DNA from: Streptomyces sp. WM4235
GTDB taxonomy: Bacteria > Actinomycetota > Actinomycetes > Streptomycetales > Streptomycetaceae
NCBI RefSeq assembly: GCF_001279725.1
Contig: NZ_LGDE01000464.1
Coordinates: forward strand, 1 to 22,225
DNA: 22,225 bases
Direction: 5' to 3'
This document shows positions 13,154 to 20,743 of this stretch, piece by piece (within the stretch, counting starts at the first letter, position 1; each line of letters starts with the position of its first letter). The position numbers were made by a program, and so were the translations under genes. The notes under the pieces were generated by a model. The model was not told where the DNA came from. It worked only from the letters and a program-made list of their open reading frames with translations, and made no database searches.

Positions 13154-16100
13154 ATGGGAGAGACATTCCGGCCGAGGGTCGGAAGACGGGCCGGCCGTGT
13201 CCGGACCATCGCGGCCAGGACGGTGTCCGCGGCGCTGGCCACCGCGCTGCTCGCGGGCCTGACCGGGCAGGCATCCGCGGCCCCCGCCGCCGAGAGGCCG
13301 GCGGGCGCGGTCCTGGACGCCCACGCCCTCGACATCGTGCAGCGGGGGAACGCTGCACTGGCCAAGCTGCGCGCGACGCCGCCGCCGGGGGACGCCCGGA
13401 CCGAACTGGACCGGATCAGCGACGAGCGGGACCGGCAACTGGTGCAGGACTACGCGGAGTTCGACGAGGAGGAGGAAGTCCGCGAGGCCGCCAAGAAGGC
13501 CTTGGCGAGTACGGACCCGAACGCGCTCCGGGACTTCCTGGAGCGCGGCGAGGCGGAGGCCCGTCAGCGGGCGCGGGACAAACGGAACGCGGCCGACGTC
13601 GACAACCGGCAGAAGATCGGGGCGATGCGGGACACGGGCGGCCCGCACTTCAACGCCGAGGTCGAGCGCGTACTGAACGGCACCGCTCAGGACCGCGCGG
13701 ACTTCCTGGCCTTCGGCGCCGAGATCGCCCGGCAGCGGGACAAGGCCACCGAACAGAACGAGCAGCAGCGCGCGGCCGAGAACCGCAAGCGCGTGGAGAT
13801 GCTCGCCGCGATCGGCGGTCCCGAGGTCAAGCGGGCCGCGCAGTCGGCGCTGGCCACCGGCAACGACAAGGTGATCACCGAGTTCCTGGCGAAGGGCTAC
13901 CTGGTCGCGGCGCAGAAGGACGCCGACGACCGGGCCGCGCACGAGAACGCGCAGAAGGAGGCCCTGGAGGCCGCGGAGCGGCTGCGCAAGCTGGCCGACA
14001 ACGCCGCCCGCGCCGCCGAAGCCCGTACGAAGCTGATCGCCGCGCACGGGGACGCGGTCCGGGCCCTGAAGAACTCCTCCAACGCCATGAGCCAGGCGGC
14101 CGCCGCCTCGCGCAACGCCGACCGGATGCTCGCGGCGGACCGGGCGGGCAAGCGCCTGTCGGACTACACCGGGGTGAAGGAGGACGTGGCCCGCCAAGTG
14201 GGCTTCGCCGACACCGCCGCCAATCAGGCCCAGGTGGCGGCGGGGCAGGCGAAGGTACAGGCCGACATCCTGGTGGAGACCGGCCTGACGTACGGAACGC
14301 AGTGGTCCGACGTGGCCAGCGGGATCGCCGCGGCGTCCGACGCCGCGTCGCGCGCCGCGCAGACCGCCCGCCACGCGGTCGACGCCACCGCCGCGGACGC
14401 CGCGGGCCTCAACTCCCAGAACCAGGCCGAACTGCACGAGAAGCAGGCCAAGGCCTGGCGCGCCAACGCCGAGGAGCACGCCAAGGCGGCGGCCGGTCTC
14501 GCGGCCGCGGCCGCCAGGCAGGCGAAGATCGCGGCGGACGCGGCGGCAGCATCGCGTCAGGCACGGATCGAGGCCGAGGCTGCCGAGAAGTCGGCCTGGG
14601 CCCATGCGCAGCGCACCCGCGATGCCAGGATCGAGGCGCAGCAGCAGGCGAAGGTCGCCGCCGAGCAGCGGGTGATCGCCGAACGGGAGCGGCAGGCGGC
14701 CGCCGCCGCCCGGGTACGGGCGGAACAGGAGCGGGACAAGGCCACCGCCGCCCGGGCCCGCGCGGAAGCCGAGCAGCGCACCGCGTCGGCCAAGCGTGCC
14801 GATGCCCAGGCCGCTGCCGCCACGGCGGCACAGAAGCGTGCGGACGCGCAAACCCAGGAGGGCATCGCCGCCGGGGCGGACCGCCAGGCGCGCGGGGAGG
14901 AGTCCAAGGCCCGCACCGCCCGCGACAAGGCGACCGAGGCCGAACGGCTCCACCGGGCGGAAGAGGCCAGGGCCAAGGCCAACGAGGCGGTGGCCGCGGC
15001 CTCCGCCGGTACCGAGTACGCCGAAACCGCGCGGACCGCGGCCACCGAAGCGCGCAGTGCCGCCAACGCGGCGGGCACGGCCGCGTCACAGGCGCGGACC
15101 GCCGCGGACGGGGCGTCGGCGGCGGCGATACGGTCCCGGCAGGCGGCCATCGAAGCCGACGGCGCCGCCGGCCGCGCCCGCGCCGCCGCTCAGGAGGCGA
15201 ACGCGCACGCTTCACGGGCGAACGCGGCGGCCAACACTGCCGAAGCAGCCGCCCGCGCGGCCAACGCGGCGGCGAGCAAGGCCGAATCCGAGGCGGCGGC
15301 CACCCATGCTGCGGCCAACCGGGCCAACGCCAAGGCTGTCGAGGCCACCGCGCAGGAAGCCCGCGCGGGCATCGCCGCGCACGAGGCCTCGCGCCTCGCC
15401 GGCCTCGCGGCGATCCACGCCAACCAGGCGCTGCAATCCGCGAACCGCACGCGCGAGGAGGCCGAGGGGGCGACTCGCGAAGCCGGCATGGCGAGAGTGC
15501 AGGCCGGCATCGCGCTCCAGGCCGCGGCCTCCGCCCGCTACACCGCCGCGGGCATCGCGGACCCGGCGAACACCGCCATCACCCTCACCGCTCCCTTCTC
15601 CGGCACCGACGTGAGCGCCGACTTCGCAGCCGAGGTGGCCAAGGCGGCCCTGCAACTGGGCCAGGAGGAGGCGACCAAGGCCGAAGCACGGGCCACCGAG
15701 GCGGTCAAGGCCGCCGAGGCGGCCGAGACGGCGGCCAAGAAGGCCAACGCCCAGGTCGCACCCGCCTTCAAGGCCGCTGCCGCGGCCGCACGATCCACGG
15801 CGGACGCCGCACGCTCGGCCGCCGCCGCGATCAAGTCCTCGGCGCAGGCCGCCGAGGACGGAGCCAAGGCCAGAGCCGCCGCCGCCCGCGCCAACCAGGC
15901 CGACACCCAGGCACAGGGCGACGCCAAGCTCGCCCGCGAGTCCGCCAACCAGGCCTTCGCCGACGCGGCCGCCGCCCGGACCGCCGCCACGCAGGCGGAG
16001 GCCGAGGCCCAGCGGGCGCGCAACGCCGCGACCGAGGCGGAGAACCAGGCCGCCGCGGCCAACAACGCCGCGACGCTGGCGGAGAAGGAGGCGGCCACCG

Positions 16101-17281
16101 CGCAGGCAGCCGCCGAGAAGGCGGGCAAGGACGCCGCCGATGCGGCGAAGCTGGCGACATCGGCGGAGGAGTACGCCACCTCGGCCGAGGCCGCGGCGAA
16201 GAACGCCGGTACGTATGCCAAGCAGGCCGACGAGGCGGCCAAGCGGGCCGAGGAGTACCAGCGGGAACAGGAACGCCAGGCTCGCGCGGAAGCCGCCAAG
16301 GGCCAGACACCGCCCCCCGTCGACGCCGCCCCGGACGCCGTGAAGAAGGCGCTGGCCGAGGCGGGGCTGAGCGAGGAGGAGTACAAGGAGGCCCTGGAGC
16401 TGTCGAAGCAGGGCATCCTCGACTACCTCCTGAAGAACGGGGGTGAGCTGCTGGTCGAGATGTTCGCCGAGGACATCATGGCGTGCATCGAGGACCCGGA
16501 CATCCCCACCTGCTTGTGGGCGATCGTCTCCAGCCTGCCGGCGGGCAAGCTGCTCAAGCTCGGCTCGAAGCTCCCGAAGATCACCAAGGCGATCTGGGGG
16601 ATCGGCACGTTCCTCGACAAGGTCGCCGGGGCGAAGAAGAAGCTCAAGAAGTTCGACAAGGCACTGGAGCGGGCCAAGAAGGCCACCAAGTGCCTGACCG
16701 ACGACGGCAAGGGCGGCAAGGGCGGCAAGGGAGGCAAGTCCCTCACGAACGCCACCGCCACCGCCACCAAGAGCGGCCTCGACGGCGCCACCGGCGCCGG
16801 AATGCTGCGCACCGGCAGCGGAAGTTGGCTCCAGTCGGCCGCCGCGGATGACGCCGACCTCGGTTGCGGCCCGTACATCTGGGTGCCGTTCCGCCCGGGT
16901 GTCGATCACGAGCCGCAGGGCGACATCCCGGCGGACATGGGCGAACCGTTCGGTGCGTTCCTGCGCCCCGGCGAGTACCTCTTCGTCGTTCGCCTGGACG
17001 GTTCCCTGCGCGCGGTGCACGTCGACGACATGCGTGCCGTCAACGGCGGCGCGGGACACACCTCGCTGGGCGAGCGCAAGCCCGTGCTCATGGCGGGGGA
17101 GTTCGTCGTGGGTCCCGGTGGCGTGTTCACCCGGATCGAGAACTTCTCCGGTCACTACATGCCGCTGGACAAGGAGGGGTTCACCCCGTTGAAGGACGTC
17201 ACCCGCGCGGCGTTCCTGGCGCACGGCTGGGTGTTCACCGAGAAGGCCTGGGAGTATTACCCCGGGCCCAAGCGGCCCTGA
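13154..17281 (+). CDS. Giant secreted ALF-repeat / coiled-coil protein with IQM-like (HSS...SGHY) C-terminal module
   Basis: 1375 residues. Signal peptide: basic RPRVGRRAGRVRTIAARTV, hydrophobic SAALATALLAGL, cleavage near QASA-APAA (residue 42). Residues ~105-280 are ALF-type repeats (VREAAKKALASTDPNALRDF, VKRAAQSALATGNDKVITEF). Residues ~285-1050 are Ala/Glu/Arg/Lys-rich heptad-like sequence, interrupted at ~799-830 by GIADPANTAITLTAPFSGTD. Next come a Pro/Ala hinge, a short region CIEDPDIPTCLWAIVSSLPA with a Lys-rich helix (about 1095-1185), a GGKGGKGGK linker, and a globular C-terminus (~1236-1375) with YLFVVRLDGSLRAVHVDDM, GHTSLGERKPVLMAGEFVV, IENFSGHYMPLDKEGFTPL. That layout (signal, repeats, stalk, linker, small variable tip) is that of streptomycete polymorphic toxins. 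ATG 13154 follows GGGGGGA at good spacing. No obvious immunity gene follows. Activity of the tip is not known. Confidence 0.85.
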   Translation: MGETFRPRVGRRAGRVRTIAARTVSAALATALLAGLTGQASAAPAAERPAGAVLDAHALDIVQRGNAALAKLRATPPPGDARTELDRISDERDRQLVQDYAEFDEEEEVREAAKKALASTDPNALRDFLERGEAEARQRARDKRNAADVDNRQKIGAMRDTGGPHFNAEVERVLNGTAQDRADFLAFGAEIARQRDKATEQNEQQRAAENRKRVEMLAAIGGPEVKRAAQSALATGNDKVITEFLAKGYLVAAQKDADDRAAHENAQKEALEAAERLRKLADNAARAAEARTKLIAAHGDAVRALKNSSNAMSQAAAASRNADRMLAADRAGKRLSDYTGVKEDVARQVGFADTAANQAQVAAGQAKVQADILVETGLTYGTQWSDVASGIAAASDAASRAAQTARHAVDATAADAAGLNSQNQAELHEKQAKAWRANAEEHAKAAAGLAAAAARQAKIAADAAAASRQARIEAEAAEKSAWAHAQRTRDARIEAQQQAKVAAEQRVIAERERQAAAAARVRAEQERDKATAARARAEAEQRTASAKRADAQAAAATAAQKRADAQTQEGIAAGADRQARGEESKARTARDKATEAERLHRAEEARAKANEAVAAASAGTEYAETARTAATEARSAANAAGTAASQARTAADGASAAAIRSRQAAIEADGAAGRARAAAQEANAHASRANAAANTAEAAARAANAAASKAESEAAATHAAANRANAKAVEATAQEARAGIAAHEASRLAGLAAIHANQALQSANRTREEAEGATREAGMARVQAGIALQAAASARYTAAGIADPANTAITLTAPFSGTDVSADFAAEVAKAALQLGQEEATKAEARATEAVKAAEAAETAAKKANAQVAPAFKAAAAAARSTADAARSAAAAIKSSAQAAEDGAKARAAAARANQADTQAQGDAKLARESANQAFADAAAARTAATQAEAEAQRARNAATEAENQAAAANNAATLAEKEAATAQAAAEKAGKDAADAAKLATSAEEYATSAEAAAKNAGTYAKQADEAAKRAEEYQREQERQARAEAAKGQTPPPVDAAPDAVKKALAEAGLSEEEYKEALELSKQGILDYLLKNGGELLVEMFAEDIMACIEDPDIPTCLWAIVSSLPAGKLLKLGSKLPKITKAIWGIGTFLDKVAGAKKKLKKFDKALERAKKATKCLTDDGKGGKGGKGGKSLTNATATATKSGLDGATGAGMLRTGSGSWLQSAAADDADLGCGPYIWVPFRPGVDHEPQGDIPADMGEPFGAFLRPGEYLFVVRLDGSLRAVHVDDMRAVNGGAGHTSLGERKPVLMAGEFVVGPGGVFTRIENFSGHYMPLDKEGFTPLKDVTRAAFLAHGWVFTEKAWEYYPGPKRP

Positions 17282-17298
17282 CCGGGCACACGACCGCC

Positions 17299-17325
17299 GG
17301 GGACGGCCTCCACGAGGCCGTCCCC
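17299..17325 (+). terminator. Strong hairpin after the giant ALF gene
   Basis: Perfect 11-bp stem GGGGACGGCCT / AGGCCGTCCCC with a 5-nt loop, 18 bp after the stop codon. No T-run follows, but the stem is strong enough for a streptomycete-type terminator. Confidence 0.8.
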
Positions 17326-17352
17326 GACACGACCGACACGACCGACACGACC
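17326..17352. repeat. Three tandem 9-bp repeats (GACACGACC)
   Basis: Three perfect GACACGACC units directly adjoin the terminator hairpin, between it and the next gene. They are the second 9-bp array located just after an ALF gene. Confidence 0.85.
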
Positions 17353-17381
17353 GACCACCCCCTACCGAAGCCGTGGTGGCC

Positions 17382-18074
17382 ATGGAACCCTCGACCTACC
17401 CCGAACCCGACGTACGTCTGGCGCGCCTCGCGGGCGCGGTCGGCCTCTCGGTCACGTGGCCCCCGACCGATGAACTCCTCGACGTCCTCGCGGAGCGGAC
17501 CGGGCTGCGCACCCACGACCTCCTGCTCGTCGCGGACCTCCCCGTACCGGAGACCGCGTGGCTCTTCGACGAGACGGCCGGCGCTTCCAGTGCCCTGGTG
17601 TCCCGCTCCCTCGCCCTGCCCGAGGCCGGCCGGCGGCTGCTGCGGGACCGTGCCCGCTCCATGACCGCGCCGGCGGGCACGCTCACTCCCTGGGAGCCCC
17701 GCCCGCACGAGCAGTACCCGCCGGGATTCGGCTCGCTCCTCCTGCGGATGCTCGCGCTTCGTAACCTGAACTGGTCGGGGGCGGCCAAGGTGATGTGTCT
17801 GATGTCCGGAGTCTGCAAGGCGGCTTCGACCATCGGCGCGGTGGGGCGAGGCGCCAAGCCGCTCGATGCGGAGATGCTCGACGGCTTCGCCGCGACGCTC
17901 GGCGTACCGGGCGCGGTGCTGGCCGCATTGACCGGCGTCCACCGTTCCGTGGCCGGCCCCGCACTCGCACCCGAGGTGGTCGACACCGCCACGCTGGTGT
18001 GGGAGGTCCGGCACTTGACCCGGGACCAGGAGAGCCAGCTCACCGAGTACGCGGAGGCGTCGGGCAGCCAGTGA
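17382..18074 (+). CDS. Probable HTH (XRE-like) DNA-binding protein
   Basis: A 230-residue soluble protein. The segment around residues 120-185 (LLLRMLALRNLNWSGAAKVM, CLMSGVCKAASTIGAVGRGA, KPLDAEMLDGFAATLGVPGA) reads like an XRE-type HTH with its following helix (AVLAALTGV), a form I recall in streptomycete regulators of unknown role. The N-terminal part (VTWPPTDELLDVLAERTGLR, THDLLLVADLPVPETAW) may be a second, diverged HTH-like unit. ATG 17382 is taken; GTG 17373 and GTG 17376 are also possible, and none has a convincing ribosome-binding site. It sits 100 bp after the giant ALF gene, beyond a strong terminator, so it is probably not its operon partner. It could be an immunity factor only in principle; the HTH reading argues for regulation. 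Confidence 0.65.
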   Translation: MEPSTYPEPDVRLARLAGAVGLSVTWPPTDELLDVLAERTGLRTHDLLLVADLPVPETAWLFDETAGASSALVSRSLALPEAGRRLLRDRARSMTAPAGTLTPWEPRPHEQYPPGFGSLLLRMLALRNLNWSGAAKVMCLMSGVCKAASTIGAVGRGAKPLDAEMLDGFAATLGVPGAVLAALTGVHRSVAGPALAPEVVDTATLVWEVRHLTRDQESQLTEYAEASGSQ

Positions 18075-18171
18075 CGTACTCGAGTGGTGGGTACGCCGCC
18101 GTTGGCCGTGTTCCCGAACCACCCGCCCAAGGTCAACTCCATCGAGATCCTGTGACGTTCTGAACGCACCT

Positions 18172-18206
18172 CCCGCAGGGCCGTGCCCGGGGCGCGGCCC
18201 TGCGGG
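18172..18206 (+). terminator. Hairpin after the HTH gene
   Basis: Perfect 12-bp stem CCCGCAGGGCCG / CGGCCCTGCGGG (18172-18183 and 18195-18206), 11-nt loop, about 100 bp after the stop codon and before the VOC gene. The rest of the gap (18075-18299) shows no gene. Confidence 0.7.
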
Positions 18207-18287
18207 GGGCGCGGGAGTGATGCGGTCTCGACGAGGGCAACCATGGTCAGTACCGGGACCGGGCACACGTCTGATCGCGGCGGCTTC

Positions 18288-18299
18288 TAGGATCTGCGC
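18288..18299 (+). promoter_or_regulatory. Leaderless -10 element of the VOC gene
   Basis: TAGGAT (18288-18293), the streptomycete -10 consensus form, lies exactly 6 nt before ATG 18300, and no Shine-Dalgarno sequence exists. Transcription should begin at or next to the A of the start codon. No good -35 hexamer is visible 17-18 bp upstream. Confidence 0.6.
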
Positions 18300-19037
18300 A
18301 TGGCAACAAGACTCGTGCAGATCAATATGAAGGCTCGGGACGACTCCGCGCTCGGTCGGTTCTGGGCGGAGGCACTCGGTTGGGGTGTCGACAGCGAGGG
18401 ACCCGGCGTGACCAACCTCGAACCCGTGGGTTTCGCCTACCCCGACCCCGTGGCCGTCTGCATCGACATCATCGCCCGCCCGGAACCCAAAACGGTGAAG
18501 AACCGGGTGCACCTCGATCTGGCCACCACCTCGACCGCCCAACAGGCGCATCTGGTCGCGCGCTTGAAGGATCTCGGCGCGACGCTCGCCGACGTGGGTC
18601 AGGGTGACGTCCCCTGGACGGTCATGGCCGACCCGGAGGGCAACGAGTTCTGCGTCCTGGAGCCCCGCCCGATCTACCGCGACACCGGGCCGATCGCCGC
18701 GGTGGTGGTCGACTGCGTCGACCCACGAGGGATGGCCCGGTTCTGGGGCCAGGCGATGGACTGGACGCTGCACGAGGTCACGGACGACAACGCGACCATG
18801 CGCTCCGCCCAAGGTGTCGGTCCCTACCTTGAGTTCCTCCGCACCCCCGACACCAAGAGCGTGTGGAACCGCGTCCACCTCGACGTCTGCCCCTACCCCG
18901 GTGACGACCTGGAAGCGGAAGAGGCCCGACTGCGCGCCTTGGGCGCCACCGACCCTGGTATCGACCAGTCCGCGATCTCCTGGACGGTTCTGGCCGACCC
19001 GGAAGGCAACGAGTTCTGCCTCCTCACTCCGCGCTGA
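18300..19037 (+). CDS. Two-domain VOC (glyoxalase-like) protein
   Basis: A 245-residue protein made of two tandem vicinal-oxygen-chelate modules. Module 1 (residues ~4-122) has LVQINMKARDDSALGRFWAE, VKNRVHLDLATTS and WTVMADPEGNEFCVLEPR. Module 2 (~130-244) has AVVVDCVDPRGMARFWGQAM, VWNRVHLDVCPY and WTVLADPEGNEFCLLTPR. The NRVHLD and DPEGNEFC repeats are the hallmarks of the Glyoxalase_6-type VOC family, whose His and Glu positions may bind a metal. The substrate is unknown; members include dioxygenases, glyoxalases and antibiotic-binding proteins. ATG 18300 fixes both family start and the leaderless promoter. It is monocistronic and stands between hairpins. Confidence 0.88.
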   Translation: MATRLVQINMKARDDSALGRFWAEALGWGVDSEGPGVTNLEPVGFAYPDPVAVCIDIIARPEPKTVKNRVHLDLATTSTAQQAHLVARLKDLGATLADVGQGDVPWTVMADPEGNEFCVLEPRPIYRDTGPIAAVVVDCVDPRGMARFWGQAMDWTLHEVTDDNATMRSAQGVGPYLEFLRTPDTKSVWNRVHLDVCPYPGDDLEAEEARLRALGATDPGIDQSAISWTVLADPEGNEFCLLTPR

Positions 19038-19148
19038 CCTTGAGCAGCGGCTCAGGCCGGCTTCGGGTCAGCGAGTGCTCCATGGCGGGGAAGATTCATC
19101 GAGTTGGAGTCAGGAGTGCATCCGCCCACCCCATTTCGTCAGGAGTTC

Positions 19149-19364
19149 TCAGTCACCGCCACCGCTGTTCCCGTTCCGGTTCCGGCGCCGGTTCTTCCCG
19201 GAGCGACGTATCAGCTCGCTCGCGGCGAGCGTCACGGTCGCCAGACCGCGGACCCAACGGGGGCCGCCGCGTTCCGCCCACACCACACATACGCACCCGC
19301 CGATGGCGAGCACCAGAACGCCGAGCAATACCAGATTGATCATGGTCTCCACCCCTTCGTTCAT
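19149..19364 (-). CDS. Small single-helix membrane protein
   Basis: A 71-residue protein with one transmembrane segment near the N-terminus (MINLVLLGVLVLAIGGCVCV) and an Arg/Asn/Gly-rich cytoplasmic tail (SGKNRRRNRNGNSGGGD). ATG 19364 has GGAAGG 5 nt upstream. ATG 19343, seven codons later, has GGGGTGGAG upstream and would start directly at the helix, so either may be used. No family recognised. It is convergent with the VOC gene, 111 bp away. Confidence 0.6.
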   Translation of the reverse strand: MNEGVETMINLVLLGVLVLAIGGCVCVVWAERGGPRWVRGLATVTLAASELIRRSGKNRRRNRNGNSGGGD

Positions 19365-19703
19365 TGGCCCTTCCTGCTGATTGTCTCAGGCCGGGGAAGG
19401 GCCCCATCGGCGATGTGGCGGGAAGGCGGGGCCGGCCTCCTGGCCGTCGCCCCGCCGGTGACGGCGCGCGGCACGGTGGCCCGGGGAATGCGCCGGCCTC
19501 GATCCTGTCCGGTGAGCTATGTTGCAGTCATGACTACCGGGACGGCCTTGCGCCACACACGGATTGGCGACCCGGTGCCGCTCTGAGCGCCGTACGGGCC
19601 GTCGCCGGCCCGCCGTGGGATCGGGGCTCCGGCATTGCCGCGCGGGCTCCGCCTCCTGTCGTGTCGACCACAGCTCGATACGACAACCACGACAGGAGAA
19701 GTC
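19365..19703 (+). promoter_or_regulatory. Upstream region of the dienelactone hydrolase gene, with SD-sequestering hairpin
   Basis: A 339-bp gap. Its right end has an 11-bp perfect inverted repeat CTCCTGTCGTG (19653-19663) / CACGACAGGAG (19688-19698) with a 24-nt loop; the right arm contains the AGGAG ribosome-binding site (19694-19698) of the gene at 19704, so the folded leader would hide it. Further left, TATGTT (19518-19523) lies 6 nt before ATG 19530, which opens an 18-codon frame (MTTGTALRHTRIGDPVPL) that may be a remnant. The remainder shows nothing I can support. Confidence 0.6.
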
Positions 19704-20438
19704 ATGCCCACCAAGATGCTGCACATTCCCACCGCGGCCGGCCAGGCCGACGCCTTCGCCGCCTACCCCGACCGTGGCGAGCGGTTCCCGGGGGTACTGA
19801 TGTACCCGGACGCCTTCGGTATCCGGCCCGTGCTGCGGGAGATGGCCCGCGAACTGGCCGGGCACGGGTACTACGTGCTCGTCCCCAACGTGTTCTACCG
19901 GCACGGCCCGACACCGGTGATCGAACTCCCCGAGTACATCGATGAAGAGGCCCGGCCCGCCGTCTTCGCCCAGGTCATGCCACTGATCGAGGCGCACACC
20001 GTGGAACGGACCCTGAGCGATGCCGACGCCTACCTCGGGTTCCTCACCACTCGGCCGGAGGTCGCCGCCGGTCCGGTCGCGGTGACCGGCTACTGCATAG
20101 GCGGCCTTCTGGCGACGCGTACCGCCGCGGCTCACCCCGGCCGGGTGGCCGCCCTCGCGGCATTCCACGGTCCCGTCGGAGCGGACGGTCCCGGCGCCTT
20201 CGCCGAGATCACCGCCCAGGTCCACTTCGGCCACGCCGAAAGCGACCTGACGCCCGAAACCCTGGACGAACTCAACCAGGGCCTGAAAGCCGCCGGGGTC
20301 GCCCACACCTCCGAGATCTACCCCGGCACCGTCCACGGGTTCACCATGTCCGACACCGACGCCTTCGACCCCGTCGGACTGCAACACCACTGGGACCAGC
20401 TGCTCCCCCTCCTGGACCGCACACTGGCCGACAGCTGA
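19704..20438 (+). CDS. Dienelactone hydrolase family protein
   Basis: A 244-residue alpha/beta hydrolase of the dienelactone hydrolase (DLH) family, normal length. The catalytic triad is visible: Cys131 in G-Y-C-I-G-G, Asp181 in HAESDLTPE, His211 in TVHGF. Other family marks are FPGVLMYPDAFGIRP, GYYVLVPNVFYRHG and LAAFHGPVGADG. Known members hydrolyse dienelactone in chlorocatechol breakdown or related esters and lactones; no aromatic-pathway genes are adjacent, so the substrate is unknown. ATG 19704 follows AGGAG with 5-nt spacing. That site is inside an 11-bp inverted repeat, implying translational control. The gene appears monocistronic, with a strong terminator 41 bp after its stop. Confidence 0.92.
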   Translation: MPTKMLHIPTAAGQADAFAAYPDRGERFPGVLMYPDAFGIRPVLREMARELAGHGYYVLVPNVFYRHGPTPVIELPEYIDEEARPAVFAQVMPLIEAHTVERTLSDADAYLGFLTTRPEVAAGPVAVTGYCIGGLLATRTAAAHPGRVAALAAFHGPVGADGPGAFAEITAQVHFGHAESDLTPETLDELNQGLKAAGVAHTSEIYPGTVHGFTMSDTDAFDPVGLQHHWDQLLPLLDRTLADS

Positions 20439-20479
20439 GGCTCCGGCTCGGAACCTGAACGTTCCAGAGGCGTTTCGAC

Positions 20480-20518
20480 GCCCGTGGTGCGGGCGCGCAT
20501 CCCGCCCGCACCACGGGC
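20480..20518 (+). terminator. Very strong hairpin terminator after the DLH gene
   Basis: Perfect 15-bp stem GCCCGTGGTGCGGGC / GCCCGCACCACGGGC with a 9-nt loop, 41 bp after the stop codon. No T-run. The following stretch to 20743 (relatively AT-rich from 20600 on, containing TGACAAATAATCACTAGGAGG) is likely to hold the promoter of the protease gene. Confidence 0.85.
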
Positions 20519-20743
20519 CGGGGACCTGGAGCCGGCCGGGGAGGGGCAGATCGTCAGCAGTGCGGTCCGTCTCGGACAGGTGGACATGAGCCGTAAGTGC
20601 CCGAATCCCATGATGACCTGACAAATAATCACTAGGAGGTAATCTTCCGCAAGGTCTCTATCTGACTCAGGCATGATGCGCTGTCATATTCCTGCCAGAT
20701 CGCCCCGTTCATCTCGTTGTACCCATCAGGGGAAGGCAGGAAA

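Noticed and set aside
10940..14953. A 1337-codon open frame on the minus strand opposite both ALF genes (and a 723-codon one at 15212-17383)
   Set aside because: High G/C in third codon positions of the plus-strand genes keeps the antisense frame open. The product is Gly/Arg/Val/Leu low-complexity sequence and the plus strand has signal peptides, repeats and ribosome-binding sites.
12856..16446. A 1196-codon plus-strand frame overlapping the giant ALF gene
   Set aside because: It is a Gly/Arg-rich shadow in the +1 frame with no domain or start site.
19530..19586. An 18-codon ORF preceded by TATGTT-N6-ATG
   Set aside because: Too short for a family call and without conservation data; kept only as a note on the upstream region.
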